Below are positions 17,614-26,667 of a stretch of 32,413 nt of DNA, piece after piece. Under the pieces are notes generated by a model that was given only the letters and a program-made list of their open reading frames with translations, had not been told where the DNA came from and searched no databases. Source of the stretch: Methyloglobulus sp. (GTDB lineage Bacteria > Pseudomonadota > Gammaproteobacteria > Methylococcales > Methylomonadaceae); assembly GCA_009695535.1 (NCBI GenBank), contig SHZQ01000006.1:1-32413 (forward strand), in the 5' to 3' direction. Both the position numbers and the translations under genes were made by a program. The stretch's first letter is position 1; every line of letters starts with the position of its first letter.

Positions 17614-17661
17614 ATTGACACACTCCAACTTGCTTTTATAAAACGTCCATTTTACGGGAAT

Positions 17662-18339
17662 TTAGGAATTTATACTCATTTTTAGTGCAGCAGCCGTTGG
17701 CCACGGCGCTAACACCAATGCCATTAGTAACATTGAAATCAGAATATTGATTTGTGCAGTGACAGGTAAGCCCGTGCTTGCCATCTCGACTGCGTTGCTG
17801 GCAAAAATCAACACCGGAACATACAAAGGCAGCACCAACAAAGACAAAATCATGCCGCCACGGCGTAAGCCCACCGTTAAAGCAACGCCCACTGCACCTA
17901 TCAAACTTAATATCGGCGTTCCTAACAGCAATGTTATCAGCAGAATGCTTAAGGACTGATTAGGCATTCCCAAAAAAACTGCCAACAAGGGCGCAACTAT
18001 CAACAAAGGCAAGCCCGTCGTCAGCCAATGTGCCGTTATTTTGCCTAAAACAAGAATCGACGTTGGATACGGACTGAGCAAAATCTGCTCAAGTGAGCCA
18101 TCATCAAAATCAGAACGGAACAGGCTATCCAACGACAACATGGTTGCCAGCAAAGCCGAAACCCAGATGATACCAGGCGCAATGGCTTGTAACAATTTAG
18201 GTTGTGCGCCGATGCCCAGTGGGAATAAGGTGATGACGAGGATAAAAAACAGCACCGGATTGGCAATCTCCGAGCGTCGCCGCATCGCCAGCACCAAATC
18301 ACGGCGAACAATTGCGGAAAACGCATCAAACAGTGCCAT
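17662..18339 (-). CDS. ccmB: Heme exporter protein CcmB
   Basis: Encodes 225 residues with about six hydrophobic helices. The DAFSAIVRRDLVLAMRRRSE start and the FRSDFDDGSLEQILLSP segment are typical of CcmB, the membrane subunit of the CcmAB transporter that works with CcmC to release heme-bound CcmE. The ATG at 18339 shares its A with the last base of the ccmA TGA stop (TGATG), so translation is coupled; a TTG one codon earlier is less likely. Confidence 0.96.
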   Translation of the reverse strand: MALFDAFSAIVRRDLVLAMRRRSEIANPVLFFILVITLFPLGIGAQPKLLQAIAPGIIWVSALLATMLSLDSLFRSDFDDGSLEQILLSPYPTSILVLGKITAHWLTTGLPLLIVAPLLAVFLGMPNQSLSILLITLLLGTPILSLIGAVGVALTVGLRRGGMILSLLVLPLYVPVLIFASNAVEMASTGLPVTAQINILISMLLMALVLAPWPTAAALKMSINS

Positions 18340-18962
18340 CAAGATAACCTTATGCGTTGCACATCAACACCTTGCAGATTAACGTCGTGGTGCGAAGTCA
18401 TCACCATCATGCCGCCGTTAGCACAGTGCTCAGCCATTAATGACTCAACCAGAGTTATGCCTTGTTTATCCAGCGAAGTAAACGGCTCATCCAGTATCCA
18501 CAAGACATTATGAGTAATCAACAGTCGAGCTAACGATAAGCGCCGCTTTTGTCCGGCTGATAAGGCTTGAATCAAAGTATCGTCATAGCCGACTAATTGC
18601 ACTTTCTCCAATGCCTGTTGGATTGATAACTTTCCAGGCTGACCAAGTGCTAGCGACAATCTCAAATTTTCCAGCACGGTCAGTTCTTTTTTAATGCCAT
18701 CCAAATGCCCTACATAAGCCATATCCGAATAATATTGGCTTTGCGGGATTTCTTCTCCGCACCACGAAACCGCCCCAGTATCGGGCTCACGAAAACCGCA
18801 GATAATCCGTAACAGGGAAGTCTTACCACTGCCGTTCTGACCTTCCAGTAGCAAAACTTGCCCACGCTGCACAGCAAAACAGAGGTTTGCAAATAATTCC
18901 CTGTCGTCGCGGATGCAGCTTAAATCTTTGCCCTGCAGGTAATATTTGGGATTGGATTGCAT
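18339..18962 (-). CDS. ccmA: Cytochrome c biogenesis ATP-binding protein CcmA
   Basis: Encodes 207 residues, the expected size for this short ABC ATPase. Walker A is GQNGSGKTS at 41-49, the signature reads LSAGQKRRLSLARL, Walker B with catalytic Glu is LWILDEPF, and the switch His is in MTSHHD. ATP hydrolysis by CcmA drives release of holo-CcmE from CcmC/CcmD rather than heme transport as such. It is the first gene of the ccm cluster; its promoter should lie in the repeat-containing gap before rlmB, or transcription may come through from rlmB. Confidence 0.96.
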   Translation of the reverse strand: MQSNPKYYLQGKDLSCIRDDRELFANLCFAVQRGQVLLLEGQNGSGKTSLLRIICGFREPDTGAVSWCGEEIPQSQYYSDMAYVGHLDGIKKELTVLENLRLSLALGQPGKLSIQQALEKVQLVGYDDTLIQALSAGQKRRLSLARLLITHNVLWILDEPFTSLDKQGITLVESLMAEHCANGGMMVMTSHHDVNLQGVDVQRIRLS

Positions 18963-18982
18963 TTATTAGTATTTCTGATTAT

Positions 18983-19055
18983 GTCCTTCGACAGGCTCAG
19001 GACAAACGGTGATGGGTTGATTCCGTTCGTGGCGAACCTGTCGAACCATGAGCGG
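18983..19055. repeat. Dispersed palindromic repeat, copy B
   Basis: CCTTCGACAGGCTCAGGACA opens the element and GTTCGTGGCGAACCTGTCGA followed by ACCATGAGCGG closes it; CTTCGACAGG and CCTGTCGAA form an inverted pair. It occupies nearly the whole rlmB-ccmA gap. Its relatives are at 9470-9525 and 21555-21654. Confidence 0.75.
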
Positions 19056-19065
19056 AATCAACACT

Positions 19066-19812
19066 TCAATTAGTTTTTGAACGCTGCCGCACAGTTTCAT
19101 AAAGAAACGCACCCGTAGCCACCGATAAATTCAGGCTTTCTACCTGTCCCAGCATCGGCAATTTAATCAAACTATCACAATTCTCTTTAGTCAGCCGCCT
19201 AAGCCCTTTCCCTTCCGCACCGATAACCAATGCCATCGGCACAGTCAAATCGGTTTGATAGACGGTTTGCTCCGCTTCACCAGCAGCACCCATGATCCAA
19301 ATACCTTCGCCCTTAAGCCAGCGCAGTGTTCTTGCTAAGTTGGTAACTTGATAGACTGGCACGGTTTCAGCCGCGCCGCTGGCAACCTTACACACCGTCG
19401 GGGTAATGCCAGTGGCATTATCCTTAGTGATAATAACGCCTTGCACCCCGGTTGCATCGGCAGTTCGCAAACAAGCCCCAAAATTATGCGGATCTTGCAC
19501 GTTATCCAGCACCAGCAACAATGCAGTGGTGGTCAAGTTTTCCACCATCGTCTTCAAATCGCTTTCAGTTTGCTCACTCGGCATTTCGATTTCCATCGCA
19601 ATGCCTTGATGATTATTGCCGTCAGCCAGACGATCAAGTTTTTTCCTGTCCGTTTTTTCCGGCTCTATGCCCAGTGCCACGAGACTTTCAATGATTGTAC
19701 TTAATCGCTTATCCACGCGCTGTACATCAACCCAAACCCGAATAATTTTATCCGGCGAGTAATCCAATGCCGCCTGTACGGAATGTAAGCCGAAGAGTTT
19801 GCTTGATTTCAT
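19066..19812 (-). CDS. rlmB: 23S rRNA (guanosine-2'-O-)-methyltransferase RlmB
   Basis: Encodes 248 residues (E. coli 243). An N-terminal substrate-binding domain (LFGLHSVQAAL) is followed by a SPOUT domain with the three SpoU motifs: NVQDPHNFGACLRTADATG, VIGAEGKGLRRLT and LPMLGQVESLNLSVATGAF. RlmB methylates G2251 in the peptidyl transferase P-loop of 23S rRNA using S-adenosylmethionine. It is transcribed away from thrC and toward ccmA. The TrmH/RlmB subgroup is chosen from the N-terminal domain. Confidence 0.95.
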   Translation of the reverse strand: MKSSKLFGLHSVQAALDYSPDKIIRVWVDVQRVDKRLSTIIESLVALGIEPEKTDRKKLDRLADGNNHQGIAMEIEMPSEQTESDLKTMVENLTTTALLLVLDNVQDPHNFGACLRTADATGVQGVIITKDNATGITPTVCKVASGAAETVPVYQVTNLARTLRWLKGEGIWIMGAAGEAEQTVYQTDLTVPMALVIGAEGKGLRRLTKENCDSLIKLPMLGQVESLNLSVATGAFLYETVRQRSKTN

Positions 19813-19929
19813 TGATGATAGGACTTTAGATTAATCAGGGATGTAGGTTGTGGGTGAGTGTACGAATCACAATCTACTGGACTACAAAATACTCAACATA
19901 CAAAACTCCAATTATATATTTTTACAGTA

Positions 19930-20262
19930 CTATGCTTTACCTGCCGCCGTTGCATTTGTAGCCCCCATCGAACCATACGCATTCGTATTTTTCATGTCTT
20001 GAATATATACAACGTTTCCGCCTAGCCGATAGGCTTCATTTCTGAGTTCATTTCAAGCACCTAAAACAAGATTCTTATTTGAAGTATAGTCGCCTATAGC
20101 CCAGCTCCCCTGTGAGTCAATAATTTCCCCACGGAATAAACATCTTTCTCTATTCGGCACTTCATTTACTATTTCTACTGTTTCTGCACCTGGAATGGCT
20201 TGAATTGCCGAACAACCTAACAAAAGAGATAAAGATACAGCAACTGCTATAAATTTATTCAC
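19930..20262 (-). pseudogene. DUF4156-like lipoprotein gene with an in-frame TGA
   Basis: A frame of 111 codons from a GTG at 20262 (AAGGAAATAAGA upstream) to TAG at 19930-19932, interrupted once by TGA at 20053-20055. The first part has a lipoprotein signal (KFIAVAVSLSLLLGC) and CLFRGEIIDSQGSWAIGDYT; after the stop the same frame continues NELRNEAYRLGGNVVYIQD. Together they follow the DUF4156 pattern (CxxxGExxGSQGNW...GARNDLRNxAxxxGGNVV), in which Arg is expected where the TGA lies, so CGA to TGA is the simplest event. DUF4156 proteins are small outer-membrane-type lipoproteins of unknown role. Either recently inactivated, read through, or a sequencing error. Confidence 0.75.
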
Positions 20263-20430
20263 TCTTATTTCCTTTAACAATAAAATGAAAGCCAGGTGCA
20301 TTCCTTGCACCAAAAAACTGTAAATTCAGAACGAAGGACTGATTTGGCAACGCTGCTTTAAATCCTGATTCATTATGGCGCGTAAAACGCACCCTAAACG
20401 CACCCTACAATTGAAAACTACATCAACCTC

Positions 20431-21525
20431 TTACATATTATCCAAAATCGCCTTCTTAACCGCATTCAATTCCGGCTCTATTGTGACCATCCTTGCCGAC
20501 GCACATTGTTTGATGGCAGTGTCGGGATCTTTGATGCCATTACCCGTCAAGGTACAAACTATCCTGCTACCTTCAGGGATCTTTCCGCTTTTAATATCTT
20601 TCATAGCACCTGAAAGTGCTATTGCCGAGGCTGGTTCGCAGAAAATACCTTCATATTGTGTCAGCATTTTTTGTGCTATTAAGATTTCGTCGTCGGTAAA
20701 TTTATCAAACCAACCGCCAGATTCGTTGTGCGCTGCCCAGGCCAAATCCCAGGATTGCGGGTTGCCAATGCGGATGGCGGTGGCGATGGTTTCCGGGTGT
20801 TCGATAGGATGTCCTGCCAAAAACGGCGCAGCACCTGCGGCTTGGTAGCCGCACATGACCGGACGTTTGTTAGTGACGGCCTTATGCGTTGCCGAATCCG
20901 TTGAATATTCCTTATAACCCATCCAATACGCGGAAATATTGCCCGCATTACCAACGGGCAGGCAGTGGTAATCCGGCGCATCACCCAAGTCGTCGATAAT
21001 CTCAAACGAGGCGGTTTTTTGCCCTTGTAAGCGATACGGATTGATGGAGTTTACAATGGTCACGGGCGCATGGTCGGCAATCTCTTTTACCAAGCTCATG
21101 CCTTGGTCGAAATTGCCGTTGATTTTGATAATGGTCGCATCATACATCAGAGTTTGCGCCAGCTTGCCCATCGCAATCTTGCCGTCGGGAATCAATACGA
21201 AGGCTTTGATGCCAGCTCGTGCCGCGTAAGCCGCTGCCGATGCTGAGGTATTGCCCGTTGACGCGCAGATCACAGCCCTGCTGCCCTCAGATACGGCCTG
21301 GGTTATCGCCATCGTCATACCCCTATCTTTGAACGATCCGGTGGGGTTCAAGCCTTCAAACTTGACGTAAATATCAACGTCCTTACCGATCATTCTTGGG
21401 ATGTTGCTTAACTTAATTAAGGGCGTATTGCCTTCGTTTAAGCTGATGATGCGGGTGTCATCGTTGACGGGTAGGCGGTCGCGGTAGCGGTTGATTAAGC
21501 CTGTATAGTGTTTATTATTGGACAT
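20431..21525 (-). CDS. thrC: Threonine synthase
   Basis: Encodes 364 residues, the length of the short class of bacterial threonine synthases. The PLP-binding lysine is Lys66 in NPTGSFKDRGM, SNIPR precedes it, and the phosphate-binding loop is GNAGNISAYWMG. It converts O-phosphohomoserine to threonine, the last step of the pathway. It lies downstream of hom on the same strand, separated by a 160-base gap that contains a dispersed repeat; no homoserine kinase gene is between them, so thrB must be elsewhere. Confidence 0.97.
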   Translation of the reverse strand: MSNNKHYTGLINRYRDRLPVNDDTRIISLNEGNTPLIKLSNIPRMIGKDVDIYVKFEGLNPTGSFKDRGMTMAITQAVSEGSRAVICASTGNTSASAAAYAARAGIKAFVLIPDGKIAMGKLAQTLMYDATIIKINGNFDQGMSLVKEIADHAPVTIVNSINPYRLQGQKTASFEIIDDLGDAPDYHCLPVGNAGNISAYWMGYKEYSTDSATHKAVTNKRPVMCGYQAAGAAPFLAGHPIEHPETIATAIRIGNPQSWDLAWAAHNESGGWFDKFTDDEILIAQKMLTQYEGIFCEPASAIALSGAMKDIKSGKIPEGSRIVCTLTGNGIKDPDTAIKQCASARMVTIEPELNAVKKAILDNM

Positions 21526-21554
21526 TGCTTATTTGGAAATTGCTATAAATCGCA

Positions 21555-21654
21555 CTTCGACAGGCTTTTATGCCCTTCGAGTACAGTGCGAACGGTGAAT
21601 TAATAAAAATCAATATATTATCCGTTCGTGGTGAGCTTGTCGAACCATGAGTGG
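21555..21654. repeat. Dispersed palindromic repeat, copy C
   Basis: Runs from CTTCGACAGGC to CCGTTCGTGGTGAGCTTGTC followed by GAACCATGAGTGG. CTTCGACAGGC near the left and GCTTGTCGAA near the right are inverted partners, with an AT-rich centre. It separates hom from thrC and may act as a transcript-processing or attenuating hairpin. Confidence 0.75.
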
Positions 21655-21687
21655 ATAATTTTTGGAGGCCTTCAATCCCACATGTGG

Positions 21688-22998
21688 TTACCCTAGAGTT
21701 TCCAAGCGAATGCGGTTGATTTTACCGCTAACAGTCGGCAAGGCTTCCATTTCGGTGATAGCCGCATTCATTTCGTTTTCTAGGGTGATTTGCGTTAACA
21801 GGATGATAGGGACCAAGGCCTTATCATCCGTCGGTTTCTTTTGAAGAATGGCATCGATGCTGATCTGGTGTTTAGCTAAAATGCGGGTAACGTCGGCCAA
21901 TACGCCAGGCTTGTCTTCCGCATTCAATCGTAAATAGTAAGCGGTTTTGAACTGCTGCGACGGCAACACCGGAATATCGTGCAAGGCATCGGCTTGGAAA
22001 GCTAGATGCGGGACGCGGTTTTCGGGATCGCTGGTCAATGCCCTAACCACATCAATCACGTCTGCCACCACGGATGAGGCCGTGGGGTCAGCGCCTGCGC
22101 CAGCACCGTAATGCAGCGTAGGCCCCACCGCATCGCCTTTGACCACGATGGCGTTCATCACGCCGTTGACGTTGGCGATCAAGCGGCGCTCTGGGATTAG
22201 CGTTGGGTGTACCCGTAACTCAATGCCGTCTGGCATTTTTCTGGCAATGCCTAAATGCTTGATTCGATAACCTAATTGTTCAGCATATTCCACATCGGCG
22301 CGGGTAATCTGGGTAATCCCTTCGGTATAGACCTTATCGAACTGCAAGGGAATCCCGAAGGCGATGGAGGCCAGAATCGTCAGCTTATGCCCAGCATCAA
22401 TGCCTTCGATATCAAAAGTCGGATCGGCTTCGGCATAGCCTAAGGCTTGCGCTTCCGCCAAAACGTCGTAAAAATCGCAACCTTTATCGCGCATTTCGGT
22501 CAGGATGAAATTGCCCGTGCCGTTGATGATGCCAGCCAGCCATTGGATTTGGTTGCCGCTCAAGCCTTCACGGATGACTTTGATAATCGGGATGCCGCCT
22601 GCTACCGCCGCTTCAAAGGCGACGATCACGCCTTGCTCGCTGGCCTTGGCGAATATCTCGTTGCCGTGCAAGGCAATCAATGATTTGTTGGCGGTCACGA
22701 CGTGCTTACGATTGGCGATTGCCGCCAGCACCATGTCCTTTACCTCGCCCGCACCGCCGATCAACTCCAGGACAATCTCAATCTCAGGGTCGTTGATGAT
22801 TTCGTAAGGGTCGGCGGTCAAAGCGATGCCTTGGGTGTCGCAAATGCGCTGCTTGCTTAAGTCTTTGGCGGACGCACGGGCGATGACAATCTGCCGCCCT
22901 GCCCTTCGCGCGATTTCTTCGGCGTTGCGTTTCAGCACGTTAACCGTGCCACCGCCGACCGTACCCAATCCGATGATGCCTATTTTTACGGGTTTCAA
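21688..22998 (-). CDS. hom: Homoserine dehydrogenase
   Basis: Encodes 436 residues, the monofunctional form with a C-terminal ACT domain. The N-terminal Rossmann motif is GLGTVGGG at 10-17, followed by the catalytic domain (NGTGNFILTEM and EADPTFDIEGIDAGHKL). The ACT domain (TAYYLRLNAEDKPGVLADVT) starts near residue 350 and usually confers feedback control by threonine. It reduces aspartate semialdehyde to homoserine. The ATG at 22998 gives the family N terminus. The order alaC, hom, thrC on one strand is common in Gammaproteobacteria, but here a repeat complex and a small decayed gene separate alaC from hom. Confidence 0.97.
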   Translation of the reverse strand: MKPVKIGIIGLGTVGGGTVNVLKRNAEEIARRAGRQIVIARASAKDLSKQRICDTQGIALTADPYEIINDPEIEIVLELIGGAGEVKDMVLAAIANRKHVVTANKSLIALHGNEIFAKASEQGVIVAFEAAVAGGIPIIKVIREGLSGNQIQWLAGIINGTGNFILTEMRDKGCDFYDVLAEAQALGYAEADPTFDIEGIDAGHKLTILASIAFGIPLQFDKVYTEGITQITRADVEYAEQLGYRIKHLGIARKMPDGIELRVHPTLIPERRLIANVNGVMNAIVVKGDAVGPTLHYGAGAGADPTASSVVADVIDVVRALTSDPENRVPHLAFQADALHDIPVLPSQQFKTAYYLRLNAEDKPGVLADVTRILAKHQISIDAILQKKPTDDKALVPIILLTQITLENEMNAAITEMEALPTVSGKINRIRLETLG

Positions 22999-23040
22999 AG
23001 TTGATCCTAATTAAAAATTTCCAATACTTTATTTTAATAG

Positions 23041-23139
23041 TTCCCATGCTCTGCGTGGGAATTCATTTCATGACGCTCCTGCGTCCCGAATCGCACCGCT
23101 GGAGCAGTGCGGTATGCATTCCCACGCAGAGCATGGGAA
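23041..23139. repeat. Large palindrome with 22-bp perfect arms
   Basis: Arms at 23041-23062 and 23118-23139 are exact reverse complements (core TTCCCATGCTCTGCGTGGGA). The 55-base spacer contains two smaller hairpins, GACGCTCCTGCGTC and GCACCGCTGGAGCAGTGC. A degenerate third arm copy (CCACGTTCTGCGTGGGAATG) occurs at 23341-23360. Confidence 0.85.
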
Positions 23140-23149
23140 TGATTTCAAA

Positions 23150-23330
23150 ACTGTAGGGCGGATTAGGCGCACAAACAGTTTTACACTCAGGTATGTAAGG
23201 CGTTTCCGTGCGCCGTAATCCGCCGCATGATAAGAATACACCATACATTCGGCGGATTACACCGCGCCCAAACAAAAGGGGCAAATCAAACCCGACCAAG
23301 TTGTGCGGCTAATCCGCCCTATGGGCTATT
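23150..23330. repeat. Nested REP/BIME-like repeat unit
   Basis: GGGCGGATTAG near the left end pairs with CTAATCCGCCC near the right end, and inside, GTGCGCCGTAATCCGCCG and CGGCGGATTACACCGCGCC form a second inverted pair. Together with the adjacent palindrome it forms a compound repeat lying between two copies of the TTTTAATAGT...CTGCGTGGGAA motif (about 23033 and 23330). Confidence 0.75.
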
Positions 23331-23388
23331 TTAATAGTACCCACGTTCTGCGTGGGAATGATTTCAAATTTCAATACATTGTTAAAAG

Positions 23389-23763
23389 TCATAGTCTATT
23401 TTTGATCAATTTTGCAAGCGTTTCAGAATCGCGAGAATTAAAATAGTAGCTCAATTTAAAACCTTTCAACTGCATCATTACGCCTGACTTTTTTAAAGAG
23501 AAAAATCTTTTATTTACGGAAATATTGTCAATTTATTTATATGGGATCACATTCGGATTAATAAATCCAATAACCATAAAATCATCATATATTGCTATTC
23601 GCATGAATGGGCTACTGGTTATAAACATCCCCATATTGCCGCTACAAAACTCTTGCCAAGTTAGTTGAAGATGTTGCTCTTCATTTGCACGGCGGCGACA
23701 CGTAAAAAACGGGGTAATGAGCGCTAGCCCTATTAAAATTAAAAAGAAGTAGCTCCATGACAC
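23389..23763 (-). pseudogene. Small membrane-anchored protein gene with an in-frame TAA
   Basis: From the ATG at 23763, 76 codons run to a TAA at 23533-23535; the same frame then stays open for 47 more codons to TGA at 23389-23391. The first part has an N-terminal hydrophobic helix (YFFLILIGLALITPFF), basic residues, then FMRIAIYDDFMVIGFINPN. The part after the stop (IDNISVNKRFFSLKKSGVMM, then LSYYFNSRDSETLAKLIKN) reads like the natural end of the same domain. No named family recognised; the pattern resembles small bacterial membrane proteins with a PH-like fold. One nonsense change is the simplest explanation. If the first stop is natural, the gene is a 76-residue protein ending IPYK. Confidence 0.6.
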
Positions 23764-23810
23764 CTAAGCCCTCTCTTTACATTACAATAGCTTAGGAATA
23801 GGAACGGGCA

Positions 23811-24995
23811 TTATACAGCCCCATCCTTTTTCATCATCTGCTTAATCCCCCTGATCGCCTGCCTTGTGCGGTGTTCGTTTTCGATCAGGCCGAATCTTAC
23901 GTGATCGTCGCCGTATTGACCGAAGCCGATGCCAGGGGCGACGGCGACCTTAGCTTCTATTAATAACTTCTTGGAAAACTCCAGCGAACCCATCGCTTGA
24001 TAAGCTTCAGGAATTTTTGCCCAGACAAACATGGTCGCTTTCGGTTTTTCCACCGGCCAGCCGATGGAGTTCAAACCTTCACACAGCACGTCGCGGCGTT
24101 TGCGGTACATGTCGGCGATCTCGTGGACGCACTCTTGCGGACCTTCCAGTGCGGCGATAGCGGCAATCTGGATGGGGGTGAAGGTGCCGTAATCGAGGTA
24201 GGACTTGATGCGAGCCAAGGCGCCGACCAGTTCCTTATTGCCGCACATAAAGCCCACGCGCCAACCGGGCATGTTATAGCTTTTCGACATGGAGAAAAAC
24301 TCCACCGCAATATCTTTAGCACCTTCCACTTGCAGTATCGACGGCGCAACATAACCATCGAACACAATATCAACATAAGCAATATCATGGACGACCCAAA
24401 TCTTATGCTCTTTAGCTAATGCGATAATTTTCTCGAAAAAATCCAGTTCGACACAGCCGCTGGTTGGGTTGCCTGGGAAATTCAGGATAAGCATTTTCGG
24501 CTTCGGCCAAGAATCGACGATAGCTTTTTCCAGCGCCTCAAAAAAATCCACACCCGGAATCAACGGCACATGGCGTACATCTGCCCCAGCAATCACCACA
24601 CCATAAGGATGGATGGGGTAAGCAGGATTCGGCACCAGCACGACATCGCCGGGCCCCAATGTCGCCAACGCCAGATGCGCCAGTCCTTCTTTGGAGCCAA
24701 TGGTAACAATCGCTTCCGTTTCAGGGTCTAAATCCACATCAAAGCGGGTTTTGTACCAGTTACAAATAGCCCGCCGTAACCTTGGGATGCCTTTGGACAT
24801 CGAATAACGGTGGGTATCAGGCCGTTTAGTCGCTTCCAACAGCTTATTGACGATGTGATCCGGCGTAGGCTGGTCTGGATTACCCATGCCGAAATCAATA
24901 ATATCTTCACCTGCCGCTCGCGCTTTGGCTTTTAGCTCATTGACGATATTGAAAACGTAAGGAGGTAAACGGCTGATGCGGTGAAAATGTTCCAT
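23811..24995 (-). CDS. alaC: PLP-dependent aminotransferase, alanine transaminase AlaC type
   Basis: Encodes 394 residues of a class I/II aminotransferase. The PLP lysine is Lys238 in [17 protein letters not shown], with Asn of NFPGNPTSG, Asp204 and Tyr207 nearby and the phosphate-binding Arg in the WRVGF segment. The N terminus [15 protein letters not shown] and [10 protein letters not shown] are characteristic of AlaC (YfdZ), which interconverts pyruvate and alanine with glutamate/2-oxoglutarate. Close relatives are sometimes annotated LL-diaminopimelate aminotransferase; its position upstream of hom/thrC fits AlaC. The ATG at 24995 matches the conserved start. Confidence 0.92.
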   Translation of the reverse strand: MEHFHRISRLPPYVFNIVNELKAKARAAGEDIIDFGMGNPDQPTPDHIVNKLLEATKRPDTHRYSMSKGIPRLRRAICNWYKTRFDVDLDPETEAIVTIGSKEGLAHLALATLGPGDVVLVPNPAYPIHPYGVVIAGADVRHVPLIPGVDFFEALEKAIVDSWPKPKMLILNFPGNPTSGCVELDFFEKIIALAKEHKIWVVHDIAYVDIVFDGYVAPSILQVEGAKDIAVEFFSMSKSYNMPGWRVGFMCGNKELVGALARIKSYLDYGTFTPIQIAAIAALEGPQECVHEIADMYRKRRDVLCEGLNSIGWPVEKPKATMFVWAKIPEAYQAMGSLEFSKKLLIEAKVAVAPGIGFGQYGDDHVRFGLIENEHRTRQAIRGIKQMMKKDGAV

Positions 24996-25133
24996 GTGTG
25001 CTCTTAAGAAATGTGGACTGTGTGAAGATATTAAAACGGACTAAGGTACTGTCACCCATACAAGATGTCAAATTGGTTTAAATGTTGTCTTGTAAAGTTT
25101 CGTAGTGGCACTGTTGCAATTAGACTTCACGCC

Positions 25134-26603
25134 TTAGCTTATTCTTAATTGCCGCCTTTCAAACAGCGTAGCAATCAACAAATAAAGCAGCAACAACGCC
25201 CCCGCCAATAAGCCAGGTTGCCAGAAAATCATCGGCTGTAATTGCAATTTAGCCTGATAAAGCCCCAAGCCTAAGGCTATATAAGCCAAAATCCTCAACA
25301 CATCATAATCAACCGGATAATAAATCCGCCCCAATAAATAAGACACTACCGCCATCCCGCCATAACTGATCAAGTGCGCCCAGGCTGAACCCATATAGCC
25401 GTACACGGGAATCCACCAGATATTTAGGGCGATAGTGAGCGCAGCGGCACAAAGGGAAACAAACGCGCCAATTAAGGTGTGGTCGGTCAGTTTGTACCAG
25501 ATTGATAGATTGACGTAGATGCCTAAACACAAGTTGGCAAGCAGTAAAACCGGCACGACATCTAAGCCAACTCGAAACTCTGGCCCGACAAAGTATTTAA
25601 AGAAATCAATGAATAAGGTGACTAGCAAAAAGATAAACACACAAAAAATCACAAAAAACCGCAACACTTTTGCATAGATGGCTCGGGCATCGCTGTTTTG
25701 CGAATAAGAAAAGAAAAACGGTTCGGCGGCAAAGCGAAAAGCCTGTATAAACAAGGACATCAAGATAGAAAGCTTGTAACATGCACCATAAATGCCCAAC
25801 ATTTTCATATTGGTCGCTAAATCGTAAGGCAGCAATTGTTTTAGCAGCACGCGGTCAAGCATCTCGTTGATGATGCCAGCAAAACCGATTATCACCATCG
25901 GCAGGGAATATTTGAGCATACGCCCGAATAAATTTTTATCGAAACCCCAACCTAAGCCCAGAAAAAGCGGAATCAGCAGTAAAAATTTAAATACACTGGC
26001 AATCAAATTGGCGATAAAAATATAGCCCACACCTAACGCTGGATCATAAAATTGGGTAACTAAGGGATAGGTTTTGTCGGCGTACAGCTTAGGGCAATAC
26101 TTGATAAAAAACAGGCTTAAACCCACCGTTATTAATATTTCAGCGATTTTAATCCCAGCGAATGAAAAAGCTTTATCTTCTGCGCGTAAACGCGCAAACG
26201 GTATGGATGAAACAGCATCCAGGATAAGTATTAAGCTAAAGCAAAGCACGTATTCGGGATGTTCCGAATAACTTAGCAGATTGGACAACCACGGATTTAT
26301 CCATAAGATAAGGGCAAAAAAACCTAAGTTTATTAGCAGAATAAACCATAACGCAGTGGCGTAAGCCTTATCTTTTTCGGTATTTTCTTTGTCCCGAAAA
26401 CGAAAATAACCGGTATCAAACCCGAACAGCAATACCACCGAAAAAAACCCAGCATAAGCGTAGAACTCCGCCACCACCCCGTATTCTGCCGCAGAGAAAT
26501 AATAAGTATAAAGAGGTACGAGCAGGTAATTGAGGAAACGCCCGAATATACTGCTGAGGCCATAAATAGCCGTTTGTGAGGCGAGTTTTTTGATGATGCC
26601 CAT
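25134..26603 (-). CDS. Polysaccharide/O-antigen flippase-type membrane protein (MATE-like, Wzx family)
   Basis: Encodes 489 residues from the ATG at 26603, with roughly 12-14 hydrophobic segments throughout. The start MGIIKKLASQTAIYGLSSIF followed by GRFLNYLLVPLYTYYFS is typical of RfbX/Wzx-type polysaccharide biosynthesis proteins, which flip lipid-linked glycans across the inner membrane. The ATG has a weak ribosome binding site; an upstream TTG at 26654 would add an unconserved, non-hydrophobic extension. No glycosyltransferase or polymerase gene is adjacent, so it is an orphan flippase and its glycan substrate cannot be inferred. Confidence 0.9.
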   Translation of the reverse strand: MGIIKKLASQTAIYGLSSIFGRFLNYLLVPLYTYYFSAAEYGVVAEFYAYAGFFSVVLLFGFDTGYFRFRDKENTEKDKAYATALWFILLINLGFFALILWINPWLSNLLSYSEHPEYVLCFSLILILDAVSSIPFARLRAEDKAFSFAGIKIAEILITVGLSLFFIKYCPKLYADKTYPLVTQFYDPALGVGYIFIANLIASVFKFLLLIPLFLGLGWGFDKNLFGRMLKYSLPMVIIGFAGIINEMLDRVLLKQLLPYDLATNMKMLGIYGACYKLSILMSLFIQAFRFAAEPFFFSYSQNSDARAIYAKVLRFFVIFCVFIFLLVTLFIDFFKYFVGPEFRVGLDVVPVLLLANLCLGIYVNLSIWYKLTDHTLIGAFVSLCAAALTIALNIWWIPVYGYMGSAWAHLISYGGMAVVSYLLGRIYYPVDYDVLRILAYIALGLGLYQAKLQLQPMIFWQPGLLAGALLLLYLLIATLFERRQLRIS

Positions 26604-26667
26604 GATGCGTGGCGTTTTATATGAAGGAGTTTTTACAGTCCAAAAGGTACGCAATGCGTACCTTTGG

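Noticed and set aside
20053-20055. TGA as a selenocysteine codon in the DUF4156-like gene
   Set aside because: The family has Arg, not Cys, here, and no SECIS-like hairpin was noticed; a CGA to TGA change is simpler.
23041-23361. CRISPR array
   Set aside because: The repeats are few, palindromic and irregularly spaced, with no uniform spacers or cas genes nearby.
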